A stretch of DNA of 44,237 nt from an uncultured Oscillospiraceae bacterium (lineage in GTDB: Bacteria > Bacillota > Clostridia > Oscillospirales > Oscillospiraceae): positions 1-44,237 of the forward strand of contig CAJUKT010000085.1 of assembly GCA_910587255.1 (NCBI GenBank), given 5' to 3'. Positions 32,130 through 40,118 of this stretch are shown piece after piece. The notes beneath the pieces were generated by a model. The model was not told where the DNA came from. It searched no databases and worked only from the letters and a program-made list of their open reading frames with translations. Within the stretch, counting starts at the first letter, position 1. Every line of letters starts with the position of its first letter. Position numbers and translations under genes: made by a program.

Positions 32130-32633
32130 TCAGAAGCCCACCAGCGGGGCCTCTCCGTTGTCCTCGCCGGGCTCGATGGCCCGGATCACAATGTCATAGC
32201 TGTAGCGCTCATTGACCTCCACCGTCACCCGGTCCCCCACCCGGCGGCCCAGCACCGCCCTGCCCACCGGGGACTCCTTGCTGACCCGGTTTTTCAGCGC
32301 GTTCTGCCGCATGGTGGTGACGATCTGGCAGGTGACCTCCTCGTCGTCCTCCTCCACGTAAAAGGTCACCTTATCGTACAGCCCCACCACGCCGTCCTTG
32401 GAGCCCTCGGAGATGATCACAGCCGTCTTGATCATGTTCTCCAGGTAGCGGCACCGGCTGTCGTTGCGGTTTTTATCCCGCTTGGCGGCCTTGTACTCAA
32501 AATTTTCGCTCAGGTCCCCAAAGGCCCGGGCGGTCTTCACGTCCTCGATGAGCTTGGGTCGCAGCACCCCCCGGCGGTACTCCAGCTCCTGGCGCATGAG
32601 TTCAATATCCTTTTTGGTCAGCTCGTTGTGCAT
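32130..32633 (-). CDS. greA: GreA/GreB family transcription elongation factor
   Basis: A 167-residue Gre factor, which inserts its coiled coil into the RNA polymerase secondary channel and promotes cleavage of backtracked RNA. Coiled-coil tip GDLSENFEYKAAKRDK (~40-55) has the catalytic acidic residues; the C-terminal FKBP-like domain ends with SPVGRAVLGRRVGDRVTV. GGAGGG precedes the ATG. Gene name is by family; paralogues may exist elsewhere. Confidence 0.9.
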   Translation of the reverse strand: MHNELTKKDIELMRQELEYRRGVLRPKLIEDVKTARAFGDLSENFEYKAAKRDKNRNDSRCRYLENMIKTAVIISEGSKDGVVGLYDKVTFYVEEDDEEVTCQIVTTMRQNALKNRVSKESPVGRAVLGRRVGDRVTVEVNERYSYDIVIRAIEPGEDNGEAPLVGF

Positions 32634-32799
32634 GGAAATCCCTCCTTGTCATACTAGTTTGACACAATTTGGGCCCGCCGTCAAGTGCGCGCAGGCAATG
32701 CCCCTCCCCCGGCCCGTGCTGCCGGAGTGAGGGCCCGCTGTTTTGACCCGGGCTTCCAAAGCCCTGTTTATGGCGGGAAACCGTGAGGATTTTTTGATA

Positions 32800-32829
32800 T
32801 TCCGGCATATGCAACCGGTAGTTGCGGAA
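32800..32829. promoter_or_regulatory. Nested inverted repeat upstream of XRE gene
   Basis: TTCCG / CGGAA (32800-32804, 32825-32829) encloses GCAAC / GTTGC (32811-32815, 32821-32825, sharing one base). Possible operator for the XRE regulator; no clear promoter hexamers could be fixed. The rest of the 263-base gap shows nothing firm. Confidence 0.35.
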
Positions 32830-32896
32830 ATTTAAGGCGCAGTTGGTGGCGTGCCACAGGAAATTGCGGTACAGTTCCGGCAAGGAGGTAACGTAG

Positions 32897-33352
32897 ATGT
32901 TGTCTGAAAAAATTTATTCACTCAGGCGGAAGAGCGGGCTTTCACAGGAACAGCTCGCAGAAAAGATCGGCGTTTCAAGACAAGCGATATCAAAATGGGA
33001 GGGAGGGCTTTCGACCCCGGAACTGGATAAGCTGAAGGCTTTATGCGAGTGCTTTCAGATTACAATTGACGAGCTCACCGAAAACAAAACCACAAGCGCT
33101 TCCGGCGGCCCAGCAGCGCAGGAGCGCAGTCCCGCTCCCCGCCAAGCAGGAGAGAGCAAAACCGGCGTCTGTCTTTGTATCATAGGCGCCGTCTGCCTGA
33201 TCCTGTTCGGCATCCTAACCCTGACGCGCCCATCCGCAGTTGACCAGATCGACCAATCGTCCATGGTCACCTTGAACGGAACGGGAATACTCATCGCCCT
33301 GTTCGCGCTGCTGATGATATTGGGGATTACTTTGATTTTCAGAAAAAAATGA
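32897..33352 (+). CDS. XRE regulator with two membrane helices
   Basis: A 151-residue protein: Cro/CI helix-turn-helix at 5-60 (GLSQEQLAEKIGVSRQAISKWE), a Ser/Pro/Ala linker to ~90, and two hydrophobic helices (CLCIIGAVCLILFGILTL ~96-113; GILIALFALLMILGITLIF ~128-146). Membrane-tethered XRE proteins of this type are usually paired with a small membrane partner, as here. Good AAGGAGG site. Base composition is clearly lower in GC than the surrounding genes, suggesting transfer. Confidence 0.9.
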   Translation: MLSEKIYSLRRKSGLSQEQLAEKIGVSRQAISKWEGGLSTPELDKLKALCECFQITIDELTENKTTSASGGPAAQERSPAPRQAGESKTGVCLCIIGAVCLILFGILTLTRPSAVDQIDQSSMVTLNGTGILIALFALLMILGITLIFRKK

Positions 33353-33370
33353 ATGCAGGAGGTATTTGCA

Positions 33371-33604
33371 ATGAGGAAATACAGGGGCCTTGCCTATCTT
33401 TTCGCCGCGCTCGCGGTACTGCTTTCAAACGTCATGTGCGCCGCAACCGCCTATCACTACTGCGCGCTTCAATGGGGCGGACGGTATGCGGGATACAGCG
33501 CCCCGGCCAGCACGGCTTTCTTGCTGTGCATCCCATACGGGGCCGGAATTGTAATCTGTACTGTTTTAGCCTGGTTTTTCAGCAAAAAGCGCCATGCATC
33601 CTAG
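33371..33604 (+). CDS. Small two-helix membrane protein, partner of XRE gene
   Basis: A 77-residue protein with hydrophobic segments at 8-27 (AYLFAALAVLLSNVMCAATA) and 47-70 and a basic C-terminus. ATG 33371 follows GGAGGT. It starts 18 bases after the XRE gene and shares its lower GC content. I do not recognise the family. Confidence 0.75.
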   Translation: MRKYRGLAYLFAALAVLLSNVMCAATAYHYCALQWGGRYAGYSAPASTAFLLCIPYGAGIVICTVLAWFFSKKRHAS

Positions 33605-33627
33605 GCGGGATAACGCCATCCCCCGGC

Positions 33628-33708
33628 GGCCAGGCGCTGCCTGAGCCTTAGCGATGCGCCCAGCGGCGGGGGATTTTTTTGCCCGGCAAGGTGATTTGTC
33701 AGGGAAAT
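33628..33708. repeat. 81-bp dispersed repeat, copy 2
   Basis: Same length and about 70% identity to 23019-23099. It begins 23 bases after the small membrane protein gene and ends just before a TATACT (33713-33718) that may be the -10 of the thioredoxin-reductase-like gene. Confidence 0.55.
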
Positions 33709-33749
33709 GGGATATACTGAGCGCAGCCACAAAAAAGGAGGCGCAGTCC

Positions 33750-34733
33750 ATGACAAATTCAGGCGGATTTGAACCGCCCCACGCCAAAGAAGCCGCCCCA
33801 TCCCAGCAAATTTATGATATGATTATCGTGGGCGGCGGGCCCGGCGGCTACACCGCGGCGCTCTACGCCGCCAGGGCGGGGCTGGACGCCGTAGTGCTGG
33901 AGCAGCTGGCCCCAGGGGGGCAGCTGGCCCTCACCGAGCGGGTGGACAACTACCCCGGCTTCGACGAGGGGATTGACGGCTGTGAGCTGGGGGAGCGCAT
34001 GCGCCGGGGCGCCCGGCGCTTCGGCGTCAAAACCCGGATGGCTCAGGTGCGGGCCCTCGCCCTGTCCGGGGCCGTCAAGCGGGTGGACACCGGGGAGGGG
34101 ACGCTGCTGGGCAGGACTGTCGTGCTGGCCACCGGGGCCGTTCCCCGGGAGCTGGGGATCGCCGGGGAGCAGGAGCTGACGGGGCAGGGCGTGCACTACT
34201 GCGCCGCCTGCGACGGGATGTTCTACCGGGGCAAAACGGCGGCGGTGGTGGGGGGCGGCAACAGCGCGGCGGAGGACGCCCTGCTCCTGTCCCGAATATG
34301 CCGCCGGGTGATTCTCATCCACCGGCGGGACACCCTTCGGGCGGAACAGGTCTACCGCGCCCCCCTGATGGAGGCGGATAATGTGCAGTTCTGCTGGAAC
34401 TGCCAGGTGACGGAGCTGCTCCGGGGGGAGGGCCTGCGGGGCGTGCGGCTGCGGGATGTCAAAACCGGGGCCGTACGCACGGCGGACTGCGACGGCGTAT
34501 TTGTCAGCATCGGCAGAAAGCCCGCGTCCCAGCTGGCGCGGGGGCAGCTCCGGCTGGATCCGGCGGGCTATATCCTGGCGGACGAGTCCACCAGGACAGA
34601 CATTCCCGGCGTGTTCGCCGTGGGCGACGTGCGCACCAAAGCCCTGCGGCAGATTGTGACCGCCGCGGCCGACGGCGCTTTTGCCGTCCACTTTGCCCAG
34701 GAGTATCTGTCGCAAGGCGGCCGGCCTGTTTGA
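33750..34733 (+). CDS. Thioredoxin reductase-like FAD/NAD(P) oxidoreductase
   Basis: A 327-residue flavoprotein of the TrxB family. FAD site GGGPGGYTAALYAARAG (~28), redox-active CAACDG (~150), NADPH-binding GGGNSAAEDAL (~168) and C-terminal GVFAVGDVRTKALRQ are all present. The unusual feature is an N-terminal extension of about 20 residues (MTNSGGFEPPHAKEAAPSQQ) in front of the normal start; its DNA contains a tRNA T-arm-like sequence. Supported by AAAAAGGAGG. Catalytic motif suggests an active disulfide reductase; thioredoxin partner not in the window. Confidence 0.93.
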   Translation: MTNSGGFEPPHAKEAAPSQQIYDMIIVGGGPGGYTAALYAARAGLDAVVLEQLAPGGQLALTERVDNYPGFDEGIDGCELGERMRRGARRFGVKTRMAQVRALALSGAVKRVDTGEGTLLGRTVVLATGAVPRELGIAGEQELTGQGVHYCAACDGMFYRGKTAAVVGGGNSAAEDALLLSRICRRVILIHRRDTLRAEQVYRAPLMEADNVQFCWNCQVTELLRGEGLRGVRLRDVKTGAVRTADCDGVFVSIGRKPASQLARGQLRLDPAGYILADESTRTDIPGVFAVGDVRTKALRQIVTAAADGAFAVHFAQEYLSQGGRPV

Positions 34734-34805
34734 ACAGGCCAGGCAGAACGGCTAATGGGACGCCCGCCCCTCCGGCCGGAACCGCCGCAAAGCGCCTCAA
34801 TGCCA

Positions 34806-34835
34806 TTGACAGGGCGGCAGGGCCGGTGTTAGGAT
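34806..34835 (+). promoter_or_regulatory. Promoter of GH2 operon
   Basis: TTGACA, 18-base spacer, TAGGAT. The leader to the ATG is about 125 bases and holds nothing else I can name. Confidence 0.65.
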
Positions 34836-34968
34836 AGAGAGGATCATATGCCTGTGTCAGAGACGGCGGCGCCTTGCCCAAAACCGGCCGGACTGACGTT
34901 GGCATTCCATATTCACGGCGGCAGAGAATCCTTTGACTCCCTGCCGCCGCAGGCGGAGGTGCGGGAGG

Positions 34969-36894
34969 ATGAGCTTGAGGACCACAATCAATTTGAACGC
35001 GGGCTGGACGTTCACAGGCCCGGCGGGCGGGCCGTGCCCGGTGGACATTCCCCATACGTGGAACGCCATCGACGGCCAGGACGGTGGGAACGACTACTGG
35101 CGGGGGACGTGCGTTTATGAAAAGGCGTTCCCCAAGCCGGAATTCGGGGCGGACCAGCGGGTATACCTGGAATTCCAGGGGGTGAACGCCTCCGCCCAGG
35201 TGGAGCTCAACGGCTCGGAGGTGGGCAGCCACGACGGCGGCTACTCCACCTTCCGCTGGGACGTGACGGATTTTCTCGCGGAGGAAAACCGCCTCACCGT
35301 CCACGTGGACAACAGCCGGAACGACCGGGTATACCCCCAGAAGGCGGACTTCACCTTCTATGGCGGCATCTACCGGGATGTGCTGCTGCTTATCGTCCAC
35401 AAGGACCACTTTGAGCTGGACTACTGCGGCGGCGAGGGGCTGAAGATCACCTCCGGCGTGGACGGCCGGGACGGCCGGGTGCGGGTGGAGACCTTCCATC
35501 GGACAGCTGGGGCCCAGGTGCGGGTAAAGCTGACCGACGCCGCCGGCAAAACGGTGGCCGTCGGCACGGGAACGGACATTACCCTGGCTGTGGCTAACGT
35601 ACGGCTGTGGGATGGGGTGAAGGACCCCTACCTCTACACCTGCGAGGTGACGCTGGTCGTGGACGGGATGGAGGTGGACCGGGTATCCGCCCGGTTTGGC
35701 GTGCGCACCTTCCACATAGACCCGGAGAAGGGGTTCTTCCTCAACGGGCACAGCTATCCCCTCCACGGCGTCAGCCGCCACCAGGACTGGAAGGGCACCG
35801 GCAGCGCCCTGACCCGTGAACACCATGAGCGGGACATGGCGCTGATCCGGGAGATGGGGGCCAACACCATCCGGCTGGCCCACTACCAGCACGACCAGTA
35901 CTTCTACGATCTGTGCGACCGGTACGGCATGGTGGTGTGGGCGGAGATCCCCTACATCTCCGAGCACATGCCCAACGGCAGGGAAAATACGCTTTCTCAG
36001 GCGAAAGAGCTGGTGATTCAGAACTACAACCATCCCTCCATCGTGGTGTGGGGCGTGTCCAACGAGATCACCATCTCCACCAGGGATAAAAAGGATATGC
36101 TGGACAACCACCGGGCGCTCAACGGCCTGTACCATGAGCTGGACCCCAGCCGGCTCACCACCCTGGCCTGCTACGCCATGTGCGGGCCCTTCAACCGCTC
36201 CGCCCACATCACCGACGTGGTGAGCTGGAATTTGTACCTGGGCTGGTATGTGCCGGGGTTGTTTCTCAACGACCTGTGGATGGGCCTCTTCCACCTGCTC
36301 TATCCCAAGCGCCCGCTGGGCTACTCGGAATACGGCTGCGAGGCCATGCCCAACCTCCACTCCTCCAAGCCCCGCCGGGGGGATCACACGGAGGAGTACC
36401 AGTGCGTGTACCACGAGTACATGCTGGGGTGCTTCGACAGGCACCCCTACCTGTGGGCCACCCACGTGTGGAACATGTTTGACTTTGCCGCCGACGCCCG
36501 GGACCAGGGGGGCGAGCCGGGGATGAACCACAAGGGGCTGGTGACTTTCGACCGCAAGACGAAGAAAGACAGCTTCTACCTCTACAAGGCGTGGTGGAGC
36601 GAGGAGCCCTTTGTGCACATCTGCGGCAGCCGGTACGTGGACCGGGCGGAGGAGGTCACCACGGTGAAGGTGTACTCCAACCAGGAACGGGTGGCGCTGT
36701 ACGCCAACGGGGAGCTGGTGGAGGAGAAGACCGGGGACAAGGTGTTCCAGTTCCAGGTGCCGCTGGAGGACACGGTGGAGCTGGAGGCGGAGGCGGGCCG
36801 CTTTACCGACCGCTGCCTGATCCGAAAGGTGGACACCCCCAACCCGGCCTACCAGCTCCAGGGCAAGAGCTCCAATAGCGCAAACTGGGTGTAG
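34969..36894 (+). CDS. Glycoside hydrolase family 2 (beta-glucuronidase/beta-galactosidase)
   Basis: A 641-residue cytoplasmic GH2 enzyme: sugar-binding jelly roll (1-155), immunoglobulin-like domain (~160-250), TIM barrel (~250-570) and a C-terminal strand domain. Acid/base Glu in WGVSNEIT (~365) and nucleophile Glu in GYSEYGCEA (~457). The GMNHKGLVTFDRKTKKDSF segment carries an N-x-K that is seen in beta-glucuronidases but also in some beta-galactosidases, so substrate is not settled. No signal peptide. ATG 34969 lies nine bases after GGAGG. First gene of a set with a GPH transporter and a mannonate-type dehydrogenase, which favours a glucuronide substrate. Confidence 0.9.
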   Translation: MSLRTTINLNAGWTFTGPAGGPCPVDIPHTWNAIDGQDGGNDYWRGTCVYEKAFPKPEFGADQRVYLEFQGVNASAQVELNGSEVGSHDGGYSTFRWDVTDFLAEENRLTVHVDNSRNDRVYPQKADFTFYGGIYRDVLLLIVHKDHFELDYCGGEGLKITSGVDGRDGRVRVETFHRTAGAQVRVKLTDAAGKTVAVGTGTDITLAVANVRLWDGVKDPYLYTCEVTLVVDGMEVDRVSARFGVRTFHIDPEKGFFLNGHSYPLHGVSRHQDWKGTGSALTREHHERDMALIREMGANTIRLAHYQHDQYFYDLCDRYGMVVWAEIPYISEHMPNGRENTLSQAKELVIQNYNHPSIVVWGVSNEITISTRDKKDMLDNHRALNGLYHELDPSRLTTLACYAMCGPFNRSAHITDVVSWNLYLGWYVPGLFLNDLWMGLFHLLYPKRPLGYSEYGCEAMPNLHSSKPRRGDHTEEYQCVYHEYMLGCFDRHPYLWATHVWNMFDFAADARDQGGEPGMNHKGLVTFDRKTKKDSFYLYKAWWSEEPFVHICGSRYVDRAEEVTTVKVYSNQERVALYANGELVEEKTGDKVFQFQVPLEDTVELEAEAGRFTDRCLIRKVDTPNPAYQLQGKSSNSANWV

Positions 36895-36898
36895 AAAA

Positions 36899-37030
36899 GA
36901 AGCGCGAGCGCAGGCTGGCAGGCCCGGATGGACCGGAGCGAGGCCGAGCGCAGGGCCGCACAGCGGCCCGGAGACCAGGCCGAGTCGGAGGGAAGCCGGG
37001 CCGTCAAGCCAGCCCAGCGCGAGCGTGACA
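36899..37030 (+). repeat. Modular palindromic repeat, copy E
   Basis: Starts four bases after the GH2 stop with GAAGCGCGAGCGCAG and ends with CAGCGCGAGCGTGAC. Outer arms GGCTGGC (36913-36919) + GGCCCGG (36921-36927) pair with CCGGGCC (36996-37002) + GCCAGCC (37008-37014); inner GGGCCGC (36953-36959) pairs with GCGGCCC (36963-36969). Confidence 0.85.
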
Positions 37031-37035
37031 AGAAG

Positions 37036-37207
37036 GAAGCGCGAGCGCAGGCTGGCAGGCCCGGATGAACCGGAGCGAGGCCGAGCGCAGGGCCGCACAG
37101 CGGCCCGGAGACCAGGCCGAGGCCGAGCGCAGGGCCGCACAGCGGCCCGGAGACCAGGCCGAGGCCGAGGGAAGCCGGGCCGTCAAGCCAGCCCAGCGCG
37201 AGCGTGA
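37036..37207 (+). repeat. Modular palindromic repeat, copy F with internal duplication
   Basis: Same arms as copy E, but the inner hairpin with its linkers is duplicated exactly as a 42-base tandem (37077-37118 and 37119-37160). Head and tail are conserved. Confidence 0.85.
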
Positions 37208-37214
37208 CAACAAA

Positions 37215-37349
37215 GAAGCGCGAGCGCAGGCGCATAGGGGCGCTTGGACCGAAGCGAAAACAAAAGCCCAGCCGCCGGAGAGCGGCGGGTTTTGTTCGAG
37301 TCGGAGGGAAAGCGGCCCGGCCATGCGCCCAGCGCGAGCGCGACAACAA
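37215..37349 (+). repeat. Modular palindromic repeat, copy G
   Basis: Same head, linkers and tail as copies E and F, but outer arms are GGCGCAT (37229-37235) and ATGCGCC (37323-37329), and the inner hairpin is replaced by CAAAA...TTTTG around GCCGC / GCGGC. It ends about 25 bases before the transporter ATG. Confidence 0.85.
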
Positions 37350-37374
37350 AATAACAAGACAAGGAGGAACGTCC

Positions 37375-38958
37375 ATGAGCCAAGATCCCGGCGCCGCCTT
37401 GAACCGGGCCAAGCCCTATCAGCTGGTTCTGTTCCCACTGAACAACGGCGCCACCAACGTGTACTTCGTCCTGATTTTGTCCTATGTGGCCCAGTTTGGC
37501 TCCAGCATTCTGAAGCTGGGCATGTTCGCCTCCATCATGGTGACGGTGATGCGGGTGGCCGACGCCGTCACCGACCCCATCATCGGGGCCATGATGGACC
37601 GCACCAACACCAGAATCGGCAAGTTCCGGCCCTTTATGATCCTGGGCAGCGCCGTCATGGCGGTGAGCGTGGTCTGCCTGTACGTGCTCACCCCGCTGAT
37701 CCCCGAGACCGTGATGTGGGCGCGCTATGCGGCCTTCGTGGTGGTCTATTTCGTGTGGGTCATCGGCTATACCTTCCAGACCTCCTGCACGCGCGCCGGG
37801 CAGACGGTGCTCACCAACGACCCCAACCAGCGGCCCATGTTCACCATCTTCAACACGGTGGGCTCCCTGCTGGGCATGGGCGTGATGCAGTTCATGATCC
37901 CGCTGGTCAAGGGCATGTACGACGTGAAGGACGCGGCGGGCAATGTCATCGTCTCCGGCTACTCCGATCCTGCGGTGTTCCGCATCATCACCCCCATCGG
38001 CATCGCCATATCCGTGCTGCTCACCGCCCTGGCCATCATCGGCATCGCGGAGAAGGACAACCCCAAATACTACGGCATCGGCGGCGGCAAGCAGGAAAAG
38101 GTGAAAATGTCCGAGTACGCGGAGATCATCCGGGACAACAAGCCCATGCAGCGGCTCATGGTGGCGGGCGCGGGGTGTAAGCTGGCCCTGGCCATCGCCA
38201 CCAACACCACTGTCCTACTGGCCCTGTACGGCATCCTGATGGGCAATTACAACTCCCTGTACCTGCCCATGATGGTGCTGGGCTACGTGTGCGCGGCGCC
38301 CTTCTTCCTGCTGAGTATGCGCACCTCCCAAAAGCTGGGCCAGCGGGCCTCCCTGATCCGCTACGTCTCCGTGGCCCTCGTCTGCTATGTGGGCGTGCTG
38401 GCCCTGCTGCTGTTCAGCAGCCACGGCGACCCGGCCCGGATGCTGTCCTTCCCCTTCCAGGGGGGCGGGGCCGTCAACCTGTACACCGTCCTGTTCATCG
38501 TATTCTTCGGCGTCGGCTACGGGGCCTACTACGCCACCGCCGATATGCCCATCCCTATGGTGGCCGACTGCTCCGACTATGAGACCTACCGCTCGGGCAA
38601 ATATATCCCCGGCATCATGGGCACCCTGTTCTCCCTGGTGGACAAGCTGGTGTCCTCCCTGGCCCAGACCCTGGTGGCGTTCATTTTCCTGGCCTGCGCG
38701 GGGCTCAGCGACCTGCCCACCGACAGCACCCCCTACTCCGGCGGCATCAAGGCGGCGGTGATCGTCATGTTCTGCGTGATCCCCATGCTGGCCTGGGCGG
38801 CCACCCTGCTGGCCATGAAGGGCTACACCCTGACGGGGGAGAAGATGAAGACCATCCAGGCGGTAAACGCCGCCCGGAGGGAGGCCGTGGCCGGCGGCAT
38901 GAGCCTGGAGCAGGCAATGAAGTCCATTACCGACGATACGGTAAAAACAGAAGCGTGA
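37375..38958 (+). CDS. GPH family sugar:cation symporter
   Basis: A 527-residue transporter of the glycoside-pentoside-hexuronide family (major facilitator fold, about twelve helices). Typical motifs: DAVTDPIIGAMMDRTNTRIGKFRPF after helix 2 (DxxxDPxxG, GKxRP), and VADCSDYETYRSGKYIPGI in the second half. Relatives (UidB, MelB, XynP) carry glucuronides, galactosides or xylosides. AAGGAGG precedes the ATG. Second gene of the operon; its last codons and stop (EA-stop) lie inside the head of repeat copy H. Confidence 0.93.
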   Translation: MSQDPGAALNRAKPYQLVLFPLNNGATNVYFVLILSYVAQFGSSILKLGMFASIMVTVMRVADAVTDPIIGAMMDRTNTRIGKFRPFMILGSAVMAVSVVCLYVLTPLIPETVMWARYAAFVVVYFVWVIGYTFQTSCTRAGQTVLTNDPNQRPMFTIFNTVGSLLGMGVMQFMIPLVKGMYDVKDAAGNVIVSGYSDPAVFRIITPIGIAISVLLTALAIIGIAEKDNPKYYGIGGGKQEKVKMSEYAEIIRDNKPMQRLMVAGAGCKLALAIATNTTVLLALYGILMGNYNSLYLPMMVLGYVCAAPFFLLSMRTSQKLGQRASLIRYVSVALVCYVGVLALLLFSSHGDPARMLSFPFQGGGAVNLYTVLFIVFFGVGYGAYYATADMPIPMVADCSDYETYRSGKYIPGIMGTLFSLVDKLVSSLAQTLVAFIFLACAGLSDLPTDSTPYSGGIKAAVIVMFCVIPMLAWAATLLAMKGYTLTGEKMKTIQAVNAARREAVAGGMSLEQAMKSITDDTVKTEA

Positions 38959-39083
38959 GCGTAGGCTGGCAGGCCCGGATGGACCGAAGCGAGGCCGAGC
39001 ACAGGGCCGCGCAGCGGCCTGGAGACCAGGCCGAGTCGGAGGGAAGCCGGGCCGTCAAGCCAGCCCAACGCGAGCGTGATAAC
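38950..39083 (+). repeat. Modular palindromic repeat, copy H
   Basis: Begins inside the transporter gene, so its GAAGCGTGA supplies the stop codon. Outer arms GGCTGGC (38964-38970) and GCCAGCC (39059-39065); inner GGGCCGC / GCGGCCT with one G-T pair. Tail GCGCGAGCGTGA-type, ending 20 bases before the SDR start. Confidence 0.85.
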
Positions 39084-39102
39084 GAAACAAGGAGGAAAAA
39101 AT

Positions 39103-39948
39103 ATGCTTAATCTGCCTTTGAATGTTGACTTTTCCGGCAAGGTGGTGGTAGTCACCGGCGCGGGCGGCGTGCTGTGCGGCACCATGGCCCGGGCGTTTGC
39201 CCAGGCGGGGGCCAAGGTGGCCGCCCTGGACCTGAACGAGGAGGCGGTGAAGGCCCTGGCCGATGAGTGCAAAGCGGAGGGCTTTGTCTGCGAGGGCTAC
39301 CAGGCCAACGTGCTGGAGCCAGAGGCGCTGGAGGCCGTCCACCAGAAGGTGCTGGCCGACCTGGGCCCCTGCGACATCCTGGTGAACGGCGCGGGGGGCA
39401 ATAACCCCCGGGCCACCACGGACAATGAGTACCAGCACGAGCAGCAGGAGGGCCAGAAGGGCTTCTTCGAGCTGGACGCGGGCGGCGTGGACTTTGTGTT
39501 CAAACTGAACTTCCAGGGCACGCTGCTGCCCACCCAGGCCTTCGCCAAGGATATGGTGGAGCGCAAGCACGGCTGCATCCTGAACATCAGCTCCATGAAC
39601 GCCTATATCCCGCTGACCAAAATCCCGGCCTACTCGGGGGCCAAGGCGGCGGTGTCCAACTTTACCCAGTGGCTGGCCACCCACTTCGCGGGCACCGGCA
39701 TCCGCTGCAACGCCATCGCCCCGGGCTTCCTGGTGTCCAACCAGAACCGCAAGCTGCTGTTCAACGAGGACGGCACCCCCACCGCCCGCTCCGCCAAGAT
39801 CCTCAACGGCACGCCCATGGGCCGCTATGTGGAGAGCGAGGAGCTGCTGGGCGGCGTGTTCTTCCTGTGCGACGACAGGGCCGCCTCCGCCATCACCGGC
39901 GTGGTGCTACCCATCGACGCGGGCTTTGCCGCCTATTCCGGGGTATGA
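39103..39948 (+). CDS. SDR oxidoreductase, D-mannonate/fructuronate reductase type
   Basis: A 281-residue classical short-chain dehydrogenase: cofactor loop TGAGGVLCGTMA (~18), NNAG-equivalent NGAGGNNPRATT (~95), Ser in NISSMNAY (~164), catalytic Tyr/Lys in PAYSGAKAA (~177/181). The GGNNPRATTDNEY block is a hallmark of YjmF-like D-mannonate oxidoreductases, which interconvert fructuronate and mannonate in glucuronate breakdown. AAGGAGG before the ATG. Third gene of the operon; a terminator follows. Mannonate dehydratase and uronate isomerase are not in the window. Confidence 0.9.
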   Translation: MLNLPLNVDFSGKVVVVTGAGGVLCGTMARAFAQAGAKVAALDLNEEAVKALADECKAEGFVCEGYQANVLEPEALEAVHQKVLADLGPCDILVNGAGGNNPRATTDNEYQHEQQEGQKGFFELDAGGVDFVFKLNFQGTLLPTQAFAKDMVERKHGCILNISSMNAYIPLTKIPAYSGAKAAVSNFTQWLATHFAGTGIRCNAIAPGFLVSNQNRKLLFNEDGTPTARSAKILNGTPMGRYVESEELLGGVFFLCDDRAASAITGVVLPIDAGFAAYSGV

Positions 39949-39953
39949 CAGGC

Positions 39954-39991
39954 AAAACGGGTCTCCGGGATGCTCCCGGAGACCCGTTTTT
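39954..39991 (+). terminator. Terminator of GH2-transporter-SDR operon
   Basis: Seventeen-base-pair stem AAAACGGGTCTCCGGGA / TCCCGGAGACCCGTTTT, TGC loop, five T in total at the 3' side. Confidence 0.93.
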
Positions 39992-40085
39992 ACCCGGCGG
40001 CAATTTTGGCCGCAAAGCTGGGTGCTGAGGCCATTGGTACAGCTTCTAAAAATAAAACCGGGGCTGTGCAGGCATGGCAGTCATC

Positions 40086-40094
40086 TGGTATAAT
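40086..40094 (+). promoter_or_regulatory. Extended -10 promoter before LURP-one gene
   Basis: TGG-TATAAT (perfect -10 with TGn); no good -35. Confidence 0.65.
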
Positions 40095-40118
40095 ACCCCT
40101 GGAAGGGAGGGCGTTTTT

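Noticed and set aside
33755..33830. Complete tRNA gene on the minus strand
   Set aside because: A T-arm is present, but the distance to a matching acceptor strand is too short and no D-arm or anticodon arm can be formed.
34848..35120. Possible 90-codon gene before GH2
   Set aside because: Overlaps the GH2 start by 150 bases in another frame, has no domain, and its later part is an obvious shadow.
34504..37140. Open frame of nearly 900 codons antisense to the GH2 gene
   Set aside because: Its ends lie in repeats and its composition is that of a shadow frame; the sense gene has all GH2 motifs.
36899..37349. CRISPR array
   Set aside because: Repeats are long, palindromic and variable inside, without equal spacers; no cas genes.
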